From Saccharomycopsis fibuligera x Saccharomycopsis cf. fibuligera (taxonomy: Eukaryota > Ascomycota > Saccharomycetes > Ascoideales > Saccharomycopsidaceae), in the NCBI GenBank assembly GCA_001936135.1, contig CP012809.1:1-64000 (forward strand): a stretch of DNA of 64,000 bases, written 5' to 3'. Numbering within the stretch: the first letter of the stretch is position 1; the number at the start of each line of letters is the position of its first letter. The notes beneath the pieces were generated by a model, which saw only the letters and a list, made by a program, of their open reading frames with translations, was not told where the DNA came from and searched no databases. A program made the translations under genes and the position numbers. Positions 1-10,736 of the stretch are shown piece after piece.

Positions 1-137
1 TACACCACCCTTACACCACCCTTACACCACCCTTACACCACCCTTACACCACCCTTACACCACCCTTACACCACCCTTACACCACCCTTACACCACCCTT
101 ACACCACCCTTACACCACCCTTACACCACACCACCCG
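1..137. repeat. Telomeric repeat tract, 11-bp unit
   Basis: An 11-bp unit TTACACCACCC (G-strand GGGTGGTGTAA) is repeated perfectly about eleven times from position 1 to 120. It then degenerates to ACACCACCC near 137. The C-rich strand reads 5' to 3' from the first base, the orientation expected at a left chromosome end. The G-strand contains GGTGT, the core typical of budding-yeast telomeres and Rap1-type sites. The tract is short and homogeneous, so it is probably the assembled base of the terminal array, cut by the end of the sequence. Confidence 0.9.
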
Positions 138-3100
138 ACATCCTAACATCCTGACATCCTACTGTTCAAAAACCATCCGAACACCACATACAAAATATAA
201 ACATCCGAACACCACACCACCCTTCCGTTATAAAACGCCCCTTGACGCTCTCTGACGCTCTCTGACGCGCTCTAACGCGCCTTGACGCGTCTTCATTCCC
301 CCATCACGCCCCCTCCCCCCTAACCTCTCCGCCTTTCTTCCTCTTCTTACCCGTCTTTCATATCTCTCTCTCACTCCCCTCAATTATATCTGTTCTTCTT
401 CTTCACTTCCAGTACAATCTCTCCCTCTTTTACCTCCTTCTCTTTCTATTTCTATCACTCTTCTGCCCTTCTTCTCTCTCTTATCTTTCCCTATTCCAAT
501 CTTCTCTACTTCTCCCTGTTTTCTTACCTTCCCAACTCTCTCACTTACCACCTTCCTGTCTCTCCCATATTACCAATATATTACTTTTCTGTCACTTCTA
601 TTCTTTCCTTTATCTTCCCATTATTTTTACTACCTTCCCAACCCCCATCCATACTATCTTCTATCAATCTCTTACTTACTTACCACCTCTTACTTCTCCC
701 ATATCACCATTATAATACTTGTCTGTTTCTCTTATTATTTCCACTATCTTCCTATTATTTTTACTACCTTCCCGACACCCTCGCAAAATATTTTCTATCA
801 ATCTATCTCACCTACTACCCTCCTACCTCCCCCGTATTCCCAATATAATACCTGTCTGCTACTCCTATTATCTTTTCTATCCATTCTAATACTACTCCAA
901 TACTTCTTTTCTCTTCTCCCTGTGCTATTACCTCGACACCCTTGCTTACTATCTTGTATCAATCTCACACTTACTATCATCATAACTCCGCCATATTTCC
1001 TATTATTTTTAATATCTTCCCTACATCCTTCCCGACGCCCTTTCATACAATCTTCTATTGTTATCTCACGAATACCGTTCTCCTACGATCTTATATTATC
1101 AACAAATTACACACTTCCCTATTACTTCTATTCTTTTCAATACCCTTCCTGTTTTTTTTCTTACTACCTTCCCGACGCCTTTCTGTACTGTGTTGTATCA
1201 ATTGCTCACATATCACCCCCTACTTTTCCCATATTATCATCATAATACTTTTCTCTTATCTTATTCACCCCTTTCCACTATCTTTCCCCTTTTGTAAAAA
1301 CTCCACACGCTTCCGTACTGTCTTGTATCATTCTCTGTCGTAACATCCTTTTACCACTCTATATTACCGATATATATTTTTTTGTCGCTACTTTATTCTT
1401 TCCATTATTTTTCCTCTGTTTTCTCACTTCTTTCCCGACGCACTTACATACTATCTTATATCAATCTCTCACTTGCCACTCTTTTACAACTCTATATTGC
1501 CATTATAATACTTGTTTGTCACTCTTATTCCCTATTGTCTTTACTTTCGTTCTACTGCTACTGCACTACGTCTTTTATTCTTTCTACATACTGTTTTATT
1601 ATCTTCTCGACGCCCTTCCGTTTTGTCGTATCAATCTCTCACTTACCACCCTCCTACAACCATATATTACCATTATAATACTTTTCTGTAACTTCTATTG
1701 TTTTTACTGTCTTTTTACTACTACTTCATACTGTTTTCTCTTCCCCCTGTTCTATTGCCTTTTTATTATCCATCTTTTACTCTCACCTCACTGTTCTGCT
1801 TCTGTATTCTTCTTCCTTATTTTGTTCCTCTATTCATTATCTCTCTTTTCTTTATTTTTCTTTTACTCTATCCTAACACATTCTCCCCCTCTCGCCTCTC
1901 TCCTGCTTCTTACTTTCCATTTCTTTCTCTGCTTCTAAAATCTCTCTCTCTCAATTCCCTTTCTACCAACTATCCACCCTTGCAATCCATCTCCTTCTTC
2001 TATCCTTGCTCTCCTTTCTCTCCTTTCCTCTCTTTGCCCTCTATCTCTATTATCTTTCTATTATCCTTTCTCGTCTTCTTTCCTGTTTCTCACTTTCCAT
2101 TTCTCTTGTCCTCCTGTCTATCAGTTCTACCAACTTACCACCCTTGCAATCTATTTCCTGCTTCTCTCCTGTATCACTTTTCCCTCTTCTGTCCTCTTCC
2201 ATTCTTCTTCACTTATCTACTTCTAATCATCCACACTCACTCATTCCAATTCTATTTCTATACTCTCCGCCACCTTTCTGCAATACCCATAATGCCTTTC
2301 TATCTCTCTTGTCTTCTTGTCCTCATTCGTACACTTCACTCTGCCTCATCCCTCTGCTTCATCCTATCTTTCTCTCATCTTTTCAGCCTACCCATATTCT
2401 TTCTAACTTCGTCCCCCCTTCATCTTCTTCATCATTATTATCCTATTTTATCTCATCCTTTTCAAATTGTATAGTAAATTATTCTAGCCCATTCCATCCA
2501 CTCCTGTTCACTACTGCGCTCACACATCCTCAAATAAAAATTGCAATCAAAACAATACACAACAACAAAAAAAAAAAAAAAAACTGACATGCCATTGCCA
2601 ACATTATCCTTTGCCAAACGCACGCTACCTCACCTACTGTCTCCTTTGCTACATCTCCTGCTACATCTCCTGCCCCAATTCCCACCATTCTCTGACACTT
2701 ACATTCAAATCGCTAATCTTACATCCCTCTTCGTAATCTCCTTGTATTTCCTATTTACTGCTTCTCCACCCATCACCCACTTTTAAACCTTTGCACTGCT
2801 CACTTCTATTTCCCCGTGCTCAATTCCTGTAACGCCTTTCATTCTCTCTCTCACTACTGTAATATCTCGCTTGATAGCTTGCCGTTTTTTTACCCCTGCT
2901 TTCTGTCTCCTTGTTGTATTCTATTCAAAATTGAACTTCGCTTCTTCTCCCCATTATACCACCACTTCCGCTTTTTTTTTTGCCTCACACTTTTTTATAT
3001 TGTCCTCTTCATCACACCGCCCTTGCCAAATACCCCAACCTCAATATCATATAAATTCACACACCTCCTGTGCCAGCCACTCCTCTCATCTAACACATAC

Positions 3101-5933
3101 ACACCCCTCCAATAACCACTATATTGCCTCTATAGTACTTCTTTTCTCTTTCTTGTTCTCTATTTATTATCTGTCCAACGCCCTTGCACACCATCTTGTA
3201 TTTCATAACATATAAATTAAATCCTGTACCCAACTCGTTACACATACCACCCTTCCACATCCACTGTACTACAAATATAATACTTCTCTTCTGACACATG
3301 TAAAATCCTATCCCACACTCCTCTCTCTCCCCAACAACCGTTATATTAGCTTGTATTCCATCTTTTTACACTTCAACATCATAATCATTATTTCCGCTCT
3401 TTTCTTCCATATATTCAATTCCATAATCTTCCTCACCCATCCTCCGACTACCGCTATATCACAAATATTATACTTTGTTTCTGACGCTTGTATCATATTT
3501 CTTGTCTTCCCAACACCCTTGCTTGTGTATCTCCTCTCTCCGTTCGCCTTTTGCCATCTTTTGCGTATTTTTCCTTTGTTGCTTTACTTCTAATAAAATA
3601 CTTCTTTTCTGACACGGGTATTATATCTACTACCCTCTTCACACCGCCCCTGCAATATCATACCATCACCGCTTCTTTTCTCCATATTCTATTCCTAGTA
3701 TTACTACCACCCTTGCATCTTCTACTCTCTTTGAACATTCCATCTCAAATCACTGCTTTCTTGAAACCTGTACTCTAGTGATACTTCTGCAATATTGATC
3801 CCACATTTTTTTTTTTTTGTTCACACTAATAGTCTAACTTTGACCCACTTATCTACTAGCGTATGCTTCTGATAAAATTAAATTGCCTTTGAATTGTTTG
3901 TTGAGCATCGCTCTAGCCTATTCTTTATTTCCTTTTTTTTTCTTCTACCAAATATTACATGTTGCATAAAACATAACACATTGTTATTATGCCCACAACA
4001 CTGCAGTAGCTTCGCTATTATTGAAAGCACACCTTTTCATTTATCATTATCTAAACTGCCAGCGATTATCAAAGCTTCACGTTAATCATTTGCTACACTA
4101 GTTGTAGCACTTTATTTACACTAAACTAATGTTGTTTCGAAACCCCTTTTATTACTTTTGTTTCGTTGTGTACCATTTTGCCTAAACTCAACATCTGTTC
4201 TTCATACCTGTTTCTATAGTTGCTTCTCCAAATAGCCACATCTGCTATTCTAATACTTTTAGCCGATTAAGCGTTTCTGTTTTAGTGCTTGACCTTCATC
4301 GTTTTTTCTTTTTCAATATATCATGTTTGTTAACCATCAGAAATCGCCTCATTATATACTCTGCTATAAAGTCTTCTTTGTTGACGAGCATGCTATATCT
4401 CTTTCCTGATATACACCATATATTCCTCTGTTATAGACAATCCAATAATTGACTTTGAAAAGAACGTGCTATTACACCACTGTCCTATTGCCTGTTCCTA
4501 ACTCAATTTACAACGTTCCCAGTAAGTATACCCTCCTTTGTTATTTACCTTTTGTATAAACTGTGAATCTCGCTTGAGCTCAAAGCTATTTCAATTCTCC
4601 TTCTTCTTGTAACATACTATATTATTGTCTTACTACAACTAGCGTTTCTTTTCCACAGTATGCACTCTTTTGTAGCTCCTGTTTGTCCTTGCTGTACTTT
4701 TACACTGCGCTCCGTCCCACCTGCAGCATCAAGATTATTTTTCATTGTGTCATTTTGTCGCTCGACACAATTGACTGCTTAACCTTGAGCAACATCTTAG
4801 CCTTTGTACTATATTCAACTGCAATAAACTGACTTCCTACAGTTCTGTGTTACGCATATCCCTTTAAATGTTTCCACTGTGCTTTTCGACCCTTGCGATT
4901 ACCAGTGCATTTCTTCATCCAATTACCGTGTCTAATTGTGCTACTCACTGTGTTCTAACTTCTCATCATCTAATGTAAAATTCTACGCATCTCTCTCTAT
5001 TTCACGCATCACCCTCCAACAACCGCTATATTAGCTCAAGTATCCTTTTGTTCTACTTACCTCTCACATTACTGTCGCTGTCAATGCACATCCTCGCTCA
5101 GTTTCCCTTTTGCAATTCTATTCTCCCTAATTCTTTAATCTATCTTGATCCCTTTTTGTCTTTGCTCTGCCAACTTATGCCTTTTGCTCGTGACAAACTG
5201 ATACCGGACGTACATCGTTTTGTTGAGCGTTGTTCTAGTTAGAACAAAGAATCTTTTCAGTATGTGCGCCATTATACTAGCTGCTCCAAGAAGCCCCTCT
5301 GCTGTTCTAACACTTTCTGCTAAACAATTAATTTCTTGTTTTAATACTATCATTATTGCCAGTTACTATTACCAACTGTCATTGACCCTTTAGCTCGCTA
5401 CGTTTTGCGCAGAGCTTGCAGTTACGCTGCTCTCTTATTACCTACCTCGATGTTTATTTAGACCATCTCCAGCTTTTCACCAGCTTTATCGTTTACGGTT
5501 TATAGAAAGTGCAAAAATTGCTTGAGTGTAAAGCAGTGATTGTGTTTCTTTCCTTCTTTTCACATTTGATCTTACTAGATATCATGCCAATCCTTTTTTG
5601 TTTCCTAAGAAAGTAGTCTTTTAGAGCTGTTGTTGTTACTTGCTGTAGTTTACTGTGGAGTCAATGTCATCTGCAGCATCATGATGTTCCTATGCTATGT
5701 CATGCCAATATTATGCATCTAGTGTACGGGAAAAGTAAAAAGCAGCGCCCTCAGTGCATGTATGCGCACTCCACCTCTATATCTAGTGTCCGCCTTTGCT
5801 TCCTACAAGATCCTCGCTTTTCCCAACATGCTCTAGCAAAAGCCTACTGAGTAGCATGACTCGTCAGCTAGACACCAATTCCAGTGCGTAGGTTCAATAT
5901 GATGTTCTGAATGTTAATAAAGCGGCAATGCAT
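138..5933. repeat. Subtelomeric pyrimidine-rich degenerate repeat block 1
   Basis: No gene is recognisable here. The + strand is strongly C/T-rich, most extremely from about 300 to 3,600. Degenerate units with variable spacing carry a CGACGCCCTT-like anchor (near 771, 933, 1034, 1174, 1436, 1608), each followed by a TATCAATCTCTC-like stretch and an ATTATAATACTT-like stretch. From about 3.7 kb the block holds longer units of about 1 kb, with anchors near 3,767 (TGTACTCTAGTGATACT) and at 4,721 and 5,671 (CTGCAGCATC). These also occur in the second block at 11.3-14.9 kb. Long open frames here, such as 1698-2474, come from a composition that rarely spells stop codons and are not genes. An isolated A17 run lies at 2567-2583. 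Confidence 0.75.
241..290. repeat. 10-bp tandem repeat, five copies
   Basis: Five consecutive 10-bp units, TTGACGCKCT-like, run from 241 to 290, the last ending in GACGCGT. They lie about 100 bp inside the telomeric tract. The ACGCG core resembles an MCB-type (MBF) site, but function is not shown. Confidence 0.6.
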
Positions 5934-6026
5934 GGCCACTGTGGCCGTTATTTGGCTATTTAAAGCAAGCTTTATGGAGTGCCGGTGAATTTTGGCGGAA
6001 GGAATTTAGAGGCTGCGCATGGCAGA

Positions 6027-6120
6027 GAGTGTTTGATTTGTATTGACCTGTATATAGTGTGGGTAGGGCTGGTAGAGTGTGTTTGATTTGTATTGACGAG
6101 TATATAGTGTGGGTAGAGCT
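6027..6120. repeat. Tandem duplication, 50-bp period
   Basis: Two near-identical units share GTTTGATTTGTATTGAC and TATATAGTGTGGGTAG, starting near 6031 and 6081. They lie inside the segment bracketed by the 45-bp direct repeats. Confidence 0.75.
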
Positions 6121-6123
6121 GAG

Positions 6124-6212
6124 GTTTGGCGTGGCACATAGTAAAGAAGGATTTTGGCGAGGAATCGGATTAGGGCCTAGAGTGAGAAAAGTGCGGTTGG
6201 GGGCCAAAGCGG
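6124..6212. repeat. Dispersed ~90-bp subtelomeric repeat, copy A
   Basis: This copy matches 15124-15211 with about ten mismatches by eye, ending in GGTTGGGGGCCAAAGCGG. A diverged third copy ends near 18739. Copies A and B each lie 0.4-0.7 kb beyond the stop codon of a recombinase-like gene, suggesting a shared element boundary. Confidence 0.7.
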
Positions 6213-6264
6213 GCAAGTAGGCCACTGTGGCCGTTATTTGGCTATTTAAAGCAAGCTTTATGGA

Positions 6265-6883
6265 CTATAGAAAATGCAAACAAACGGTCGATGACACTAA
6301 CACTTCATTACAGAAACCGGCCAAGCGAGTATTTGGAAAAAGATGATACATTCACAGAACATGGTTGAGCGGGAAAGAATAAAGCGACTCAGCGGCAACA
6401 AAAACTGCGGTTCAGCGCGGCTAGTAAATTATGCAGCGGATTCTGACTTGAAAGAATACGGTTTAGAAGTACTATTTTTTTTTATACAAGCAGAGTCATG
6501 CATAGTGCCGGGTAAGCACCTATGGACATGGCCCTGGGAGTACCGGGAGCCAGGATGGCAGTAGTAAATGTGACGCAAAAGTGACCACTACAAGTGTTTG
6601 AGAGGAAAAAAAATTGAGAGCTATTCTTTTTCTACCATTCTTCTCCAGCTAGCTCACCACAACAAGTAGTCAAAACCACAGAATTACGAAGAACAATCAT
6701 CATCAGCAGCATAAACAACTGCGGGCATTATCAAGGTCAATAAACCACCATATGAACTATCATCTACATCGCAATAACATTATCACGCGCAAGCATTGCC
6801 AACAATACCGCCAACTACAATAATAATGATAATAACAATAATATATATAATGTATTAGGCAACATACAGAAGTAAAAAAAAAC
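6265..6883. other. Spacer 3' of the tyrosine-recombinase gene
   Basis: No gene is supported. Positions 6403-6450 (ACTGCGGTTCAGCGCGGCTAG, then ATGCAGCGGATT) resemble 18653-18700 upstream of the second recombinase gene, another shared subtelomeric fragment. The last 200 bp are A-rich with AAT/CAA runs. Confidence 0.4.
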
Positions 6884-9800
6884 TCATACCCTCATTCTTT
6901 TATAACGCTTTGGCTTACTAACCGCCCTTCTTTTATGAGCCTTCAATGGCAGCTGTGGCACTTCGTCATCGACCAATGTTGCGTCAATATCCTCATAATC
7001 AGAAGAGCCCCGGCCAGTATCACTGATAACATACAGATCATCTTGCTCCTCCTCTTGCTCTTCCCGCTGATACTCATCACCATCACTATCAAGGACTGTG
7101 GGCACAAAAAGGTCTTCGTTGTCAGCCAGGTCTTCCAGATTGTCCAGCTCACTAATGGCCAATGAATGTTTGCGTCGATTTGAAACTCGGAGTCTCTCAC
7201 GGTTGTTCACTTGCCTTTTATTACTGCGTACCGTTTCCAAGTCTCCTGAATCAAAATGTGAGGACGTTTGTTCATCCACAAACAATGAGTTAATCTCCGC
7301 TTGTTCGTCGCTTCCCTTATCAATATTGTCACCAAGCAACTCTGTAATTGGCTCCTCATCATCCGAAAAAGCGTCGTGCCCTGAATCACTGCCCTCATCT
7401 ACCACTGCCTCAGCCAATTTTACGCGCCATTGAGCACTGTAGAGTGCCTCGCTTTTGACGTTTGTATTAAGCAAAGGATCAAAGCAGTATGCGTCATTAA
7501 ATGTAGTGCTGCTATGTCCAAATTGCCTATACACGTCTTCTGTTGGTTTTTGTTGCATACCGTCTAGCGCATTATGATAGATATTTGCATGGACAGGGCG
7601 AAGTTGACGAAAAGTTATTCCTAGATCAAGCTTATCAGCAATGCTTCGAGGCGTTATTGGAGATAAGAATAGGTAAAGGCCAACTTTATTGTAAAGCATT
7701 AGGTATGCCATTCTAATAACCCCAAAAAAAAGCAACACCAGCTGAACAAGCTGCTTATCCACCATCGTCATTGTGGTTTTTGTCTTTTGTGCAAAGGATT
7801 TTGAGTGATGCGTTATGAACGTAATGTTTTTATTCTCTATTTCAATAAAAGTGGCCTTTTCGTATCCTGCCCACTGCATGGCATTGAACTCGGCAGCCCT
7901 GGAATGGGCATTGGTGATGATAAGATAACTTGCAATACTTTTTTCCACGTCCTCGTATTTTGATTTTTTAAAGGACATGCCCCGGGCCTTATAGTATGAA
8001 AGTAGATCGTCGTTCTTAAAAAGAGCTGTTAGTATATTTTCATCTGCAAATGAATCTCTCGCGTCACACGTAACCATGTTGGCTTTTGTTCGGTAACCTG
8101 CCAATAGCTCCTTAACGTTTTGCAATATACTGGCTTTTAATTCGCGCGCTTTTCTCAGCAAAACGCCGATATCAACTGTCACAGTTTGCTCTCGATTTCT
8201 GATCACTGCCACACCGCTGCTAACTGAAATCCTGTTATCTTTTTCCCTAATGGCCAGCGCTGCATTTTTTATTGGATACAAGATATTGTTTGGCATCCAT
8301 TCAATCACACCGTCACTAACTAGTTGTGCCATTCTTGTTGCTTTTTTTGCTGCAATATCTTGAGAATTTGGGGCGCGCCCCTGCGCTAACACAGAGAACT
8401 GGTACATAATGAAAAAACGGATGATTTGACTTATGGCCTTGAAAGTTTTTTCTACTGCAGATGGTCGCTTTAGCAGTAGTACCTGAGTTGAAATACTGGA
8501 TGTCTGTGGTTCGTGGATTAGGGCTAGTATTGCTAGTACCACTGGATTTTCATGATAACATGCAACTGCACGCGGGCTTTCCTCCATCCCAATGTCTGTT
8601 TCGTCATATTGAATTGGCCCTTTGATGCAGTAAACCTGAACCAACATTTTGAGCGCTGCCTGTGCTGTAGACAAAAAATGGGCATTATTGTCGCCCAAAA
8701 TTGTTCTAGCCCACTCGTGTGGGCAGCCCACACTGGGACATTTTGGGTCTTTGGAATAATTGGGAATCTCACCCATCATGTGTAGGGCAAACGCCTCTAT
8801 ATAGCTATCGCTATTTTGAAACTTTATAGTTGTTGTCAACTCAGCATCCGGGATATCAAGACCAGTGAGGTTTTTCTTTTTGCAGTACAATCGAACTAAG
8901 GTCTCTATTAGCCGGGCAGTTATTTGAGCATACTGCTTGATAGTAGCATTGTTATTGGCAATTGTGAATGAAAATTCTGATTCTTTAGCCTTTGTGAAAG
9001 ACAACGGTGTCCCATCTTTGAGCTCCGGTTTCAATTCCAGAACCCTTTTAGCAACAAGTTCTTTTCTCAAAAGAAAAAACGCTTCAATGCATCTGGCCAA
9101 ATACGTTCTCATCTTCAAAGATTCATTGGAACTATTTTGGTGGAAAAGAAACGTGTAATTATCTCTGCTCAATTCCTTCTGGAACTGTTGAATAACTTTG
9201 CTGCTAGCAATTTGAGGAATGGTTTCGAGACTGGTTTTCTTCGATGGGGCAAACTGTAGCTTGAGCTGAAGCGCATGTCGCAAGGTATCGGGAAGTTGCA
9301 CTGCAATGTAGTCTCTTTTTACTAGCTGGTATCCAATCACAACAAGCTCGCCGCTCCTAGTACCCTTTGGACACAGCTTTAGATGCATACCAAAGTCTTC
9401 TCTTTTTACCGGAGTCTTACAGTTTGAGCAAGAGCTAAAGGGAAATATGGGTAACGAATATAGCGGTTTCCCGTAGCAGAACACCCTGGTGCCGTCGGAT
9501 GTTTTTTCTGGTTTATATTTTCCGAACTGAAATGGACAAACAGCTATCTTGGGTGCGAAATTGTGATTCTTTTTCTTGGGCCAGTAACCATTGCAATGGA
9601 AGATGGTTTTTATCTCAGTTGCAACTTTTGATGTTATATTGGCAATGTATGTGATTGAAGTATTGGGATACATGGACCTGAACAATATTGCCAAAGTTCT
9701 TGATATACAGGTTGAAAGCACAACCATGCGATTTTTGGAAAAGTCCAGAACCGAGCCTATATGCACCAATACCATTGCAGTGGTGTTCAAAACAAGCAGG

Positions 9801-10183
9801 TGTTGCTTCAATATTTCACTTGTGGCTAAGTCTGCGTGGTGTCCGTTGACAAAATTCTGGATGGTGTCTGGATCTACCCTGCCATATTTCTGGTGGGCTG
9901 GTAATACGGTGTGATATCCTAGCATGACTTCAATTGGAATGCCACTTGAGCGACTAACGTTTGTCTTGTCAATTTGTGATTTGTTTATGGCAAAATATCT
10001 GTACCCATCTGGGTTGGAGAAAATTGACGTGTTGTATAATCGGAAGTAGTAATCTCCAGTTAACTTGTTTCGGCGTTCTTCCTCTAGCGCCGCATACTCG
10101 GCTTCGTCAATTTGAACGAAACCGTCATCGGAAAAGTCGCTTTCGTCGAAAAAGTCACTTTCATCTGAAAAGTAGCTTTCCAT
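6884..10183 (-). CDS. Zinc-finger tyrosine recombinase-like protein
   Basis: This gene encodes 1,099 residues. I start at the ATG at 10183; the frame stays open to 10249 but offers only a TTG. The N-terminus is acidic with repeated SDF/DES blocks. Residues 252-271 form a CX2CX11HX3C zinc-finger-like motif. Residues 762-899 carry a tyrosine-recombinase signature: Arg762 in an RAAEFNAMQW context, Lys795, an R859-x-x-R862 box where most families have HxxR, then GHS with His890 and candidate nucleophile Tyr899. The tail from about 905 is very acidic, with a SUMO-interaction-like LYVI after an acidic run, and ends in a basic nuclear-localisation-like stretch. The order resembles fungal Cryptons and the recombinase part of telomere-linked helicase proteins. 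A DNA-cutting or site-specific recombinase role in the nucleus is inferred. The gene is transcribed toward the telomere. The frame is intact, so it may be active. Confidence 0.65.
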   Translation of the reverse strand: MESYFSDESDFFDESDFSDDGFVQIDEAEYAALEEERRNKLTGDYYFRLYNTSIFSNPDGYRYFAINKSQIDKTNVSRSSGIPIEVMLGYHTVLPAHQKYGRVDPDTIQNFVNGHHADLATSEILKQHLLVLNTTAMVLVHIGSVLDFSKNRMVVLSTCISRTLAILFRSMYPNTSITYIANITSKVATEIKTIFHCNGYWPKKKNHNFAPKIAVCPFQFGKYKPEKTSDGTRVFCYGKPLYSLPIFPFSSCSNCKTPVKREDFGMHLKLCPKGTRSGELVVIGYQLVKRDYIAVQLPDTLRHALQLKLQFAPSKKTSLETIPQIASSKVIQQFQKELSRDNYTFLFHQNSSNESLKMRTYLARCIEAFFLLRKELVAKRVLELKPELKDGTPLSFTKAKESEFSFTIANNNATIKQYAQITARLIETLVRLYCKKKNLTGLDIPDAELTTTIKFQNSDSYIEAFALHMMGEIPNYSKDPKCPSVGCPHEWARTILGDNNAHFLSTAQAALKMLVQVYCIKGPIQYDETDIGMEESPRAVACYHENPVVLAILALIHEPQTSSISTQVLLLKRPSAVEKTFKAISQIIRFFIMYQFSVLAQGRAPNSQDIAAKKATRMAQLVSDGVIEWMPNNILYPIKNAALAIREKDNRISVSSGVAVIRNREQTVTVDIGVLLRKARELKASILQNVKELLAGYRTKANMVTCDARDSFADENILTALFKNDDLLSYYKARGMSFKKSKYEDVEKSIASYLIITNAHSRAAEFNAMQWAGYEKATFIEIENKNITFITHHSKSFAQKTKTTMTMVDKQLVQLVLLFFGVIRMAYLMLYNKVGLYLFLSPITPRSIADKLDLGITFRQLRPVHANIYHNALDGMQQKPTEDVYRQFGHSSTTFNDAYCFDPLLNTNVKSEALYSAQWRVKLAEAVVDEGSDSGHDAFSDDEEPITELLGDNIDKGSDEQAEINSLFVDEQTSSHFDSGDLETVRSNKRQVNNRERLRVSNRRKHSLAISELDNLEDLADNEDLFVPTVLDSDGDEYQREEQEEEQDDLYVISDTGRGSSDYEDIDATLVDDEVPQLPLKAHKRRAVSKPKRYKRMRV

Positions 10184-10736
10184 TTTAAAGAAGACCAGCC
10201 GATTGAAAAAGAAAAGAAGAGCCTGTATACGGACAGTAAGTGACAGCAAAGTAATGAGTGAGAGTAGGCAATAAAGAAAAAAAATAAGAAAAAAAGAATC
10301 ACATTGATGAGAGTGCGGAAAACCGCAGTATATATATAATTTTTTCTCTTTTTATTTTAAATTAATTGATTACTTATTTTCGCGACGCGTCGCGTTGACT
10401 TCCGGGACTACGGTTAAAGTTAGTCCATCATCGTATAGATTTGCTTGTAGCCTTTGTGAAAGTACCGGCTTTCAATTGCCCGGAGTCAGCGTTGTTAGTG
10501 GTTGCATCAGCAGCGGAACTAGTGATAGACCCCAGTTAAAGCGGAACTAGTGAAAGACCTCACGTTGCAGTTATATTAGCAGCTATTATGCTCAGCTATA
10601 AGCGTCATTAAGATACACTGGCTATAATTGTACTTCTTTTAATAAATAATGTTTTTTGTCTTGCTACAATCTGCTTGTATACCAAGTATGTTACAGTGCC
10701 AACTTCACTCTATGCATGTTGTAAGCACGACTTCTA
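10184..10736. promoter_or_regulatory. Upstream region of the recombinase gene
   Basis: No gene is seen. The region contains a TATATATAAT stretch (near 10330), a perfect GC-rich palindrome (10381-10394) and a 19-bp near-identical duplication, GCGGAACTAGTGAWAGACC, at 10513-10531 and 10541-10559. It is the likely promoter of the minus-strand recombinase gene and the end of the first cassette. Confidence 0.45.
10381..10394. promoter_or_regulatory. 14-bp palindrome containing an MCB-like ACGCGT
   Basis: CGCGACGCGTCGCG is a perfect palindrome centred on ACGCGT, the core of the MluI cell-cycle box bound by MBF in yeasts. It lies about 200 bp upstream of the chosen ATG (10183), in otherwise AT-rich DNA, which fits G1/S-type control. 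The match is seen; regulation is inferred. Confidence 0.5.

Larger units (their letters stand above)
5934..6264. mobile_element. Segment bracketed by perfect 45-bp direct repeats
   Basis: An identical 45-bp sequence occurs at 5934-5978 and 6220-6264 in the same orientation. Each copy contains two dyads: GGCCAC-T-GTGGCC and TAAAGC-AA-GCTTTA. The 241 bp between them hold a 50-bp tandem duplication (starting near 6027 and 6077) and one copy of the dispersed ~90-bp repeat (6124-6212). The segment lies 0.6 kb beyond the 3' end of the tyrosine-recombinase gene. It could be a small mobile unit, a recombination site pair or a simple local duplication. The repeats are directly visible; mobility is inference. 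Confidence 0.45.

Noticed and set aside
922-2587. Overlapping long open frames on the + strand (up to 258 codons)
   Set aside because: They are Ser/Leu/Phe/Pro/Tyr strings from C/T-rich repeats that seldom spell stop codons. No domain, no codon preference, and frames overlap each other.
10184-10249. N-terminal extension of the recombinase gene by 22 codons
   Set aside because: The extended frame begins with TTG, not ATG. The first ATG is at 10183.
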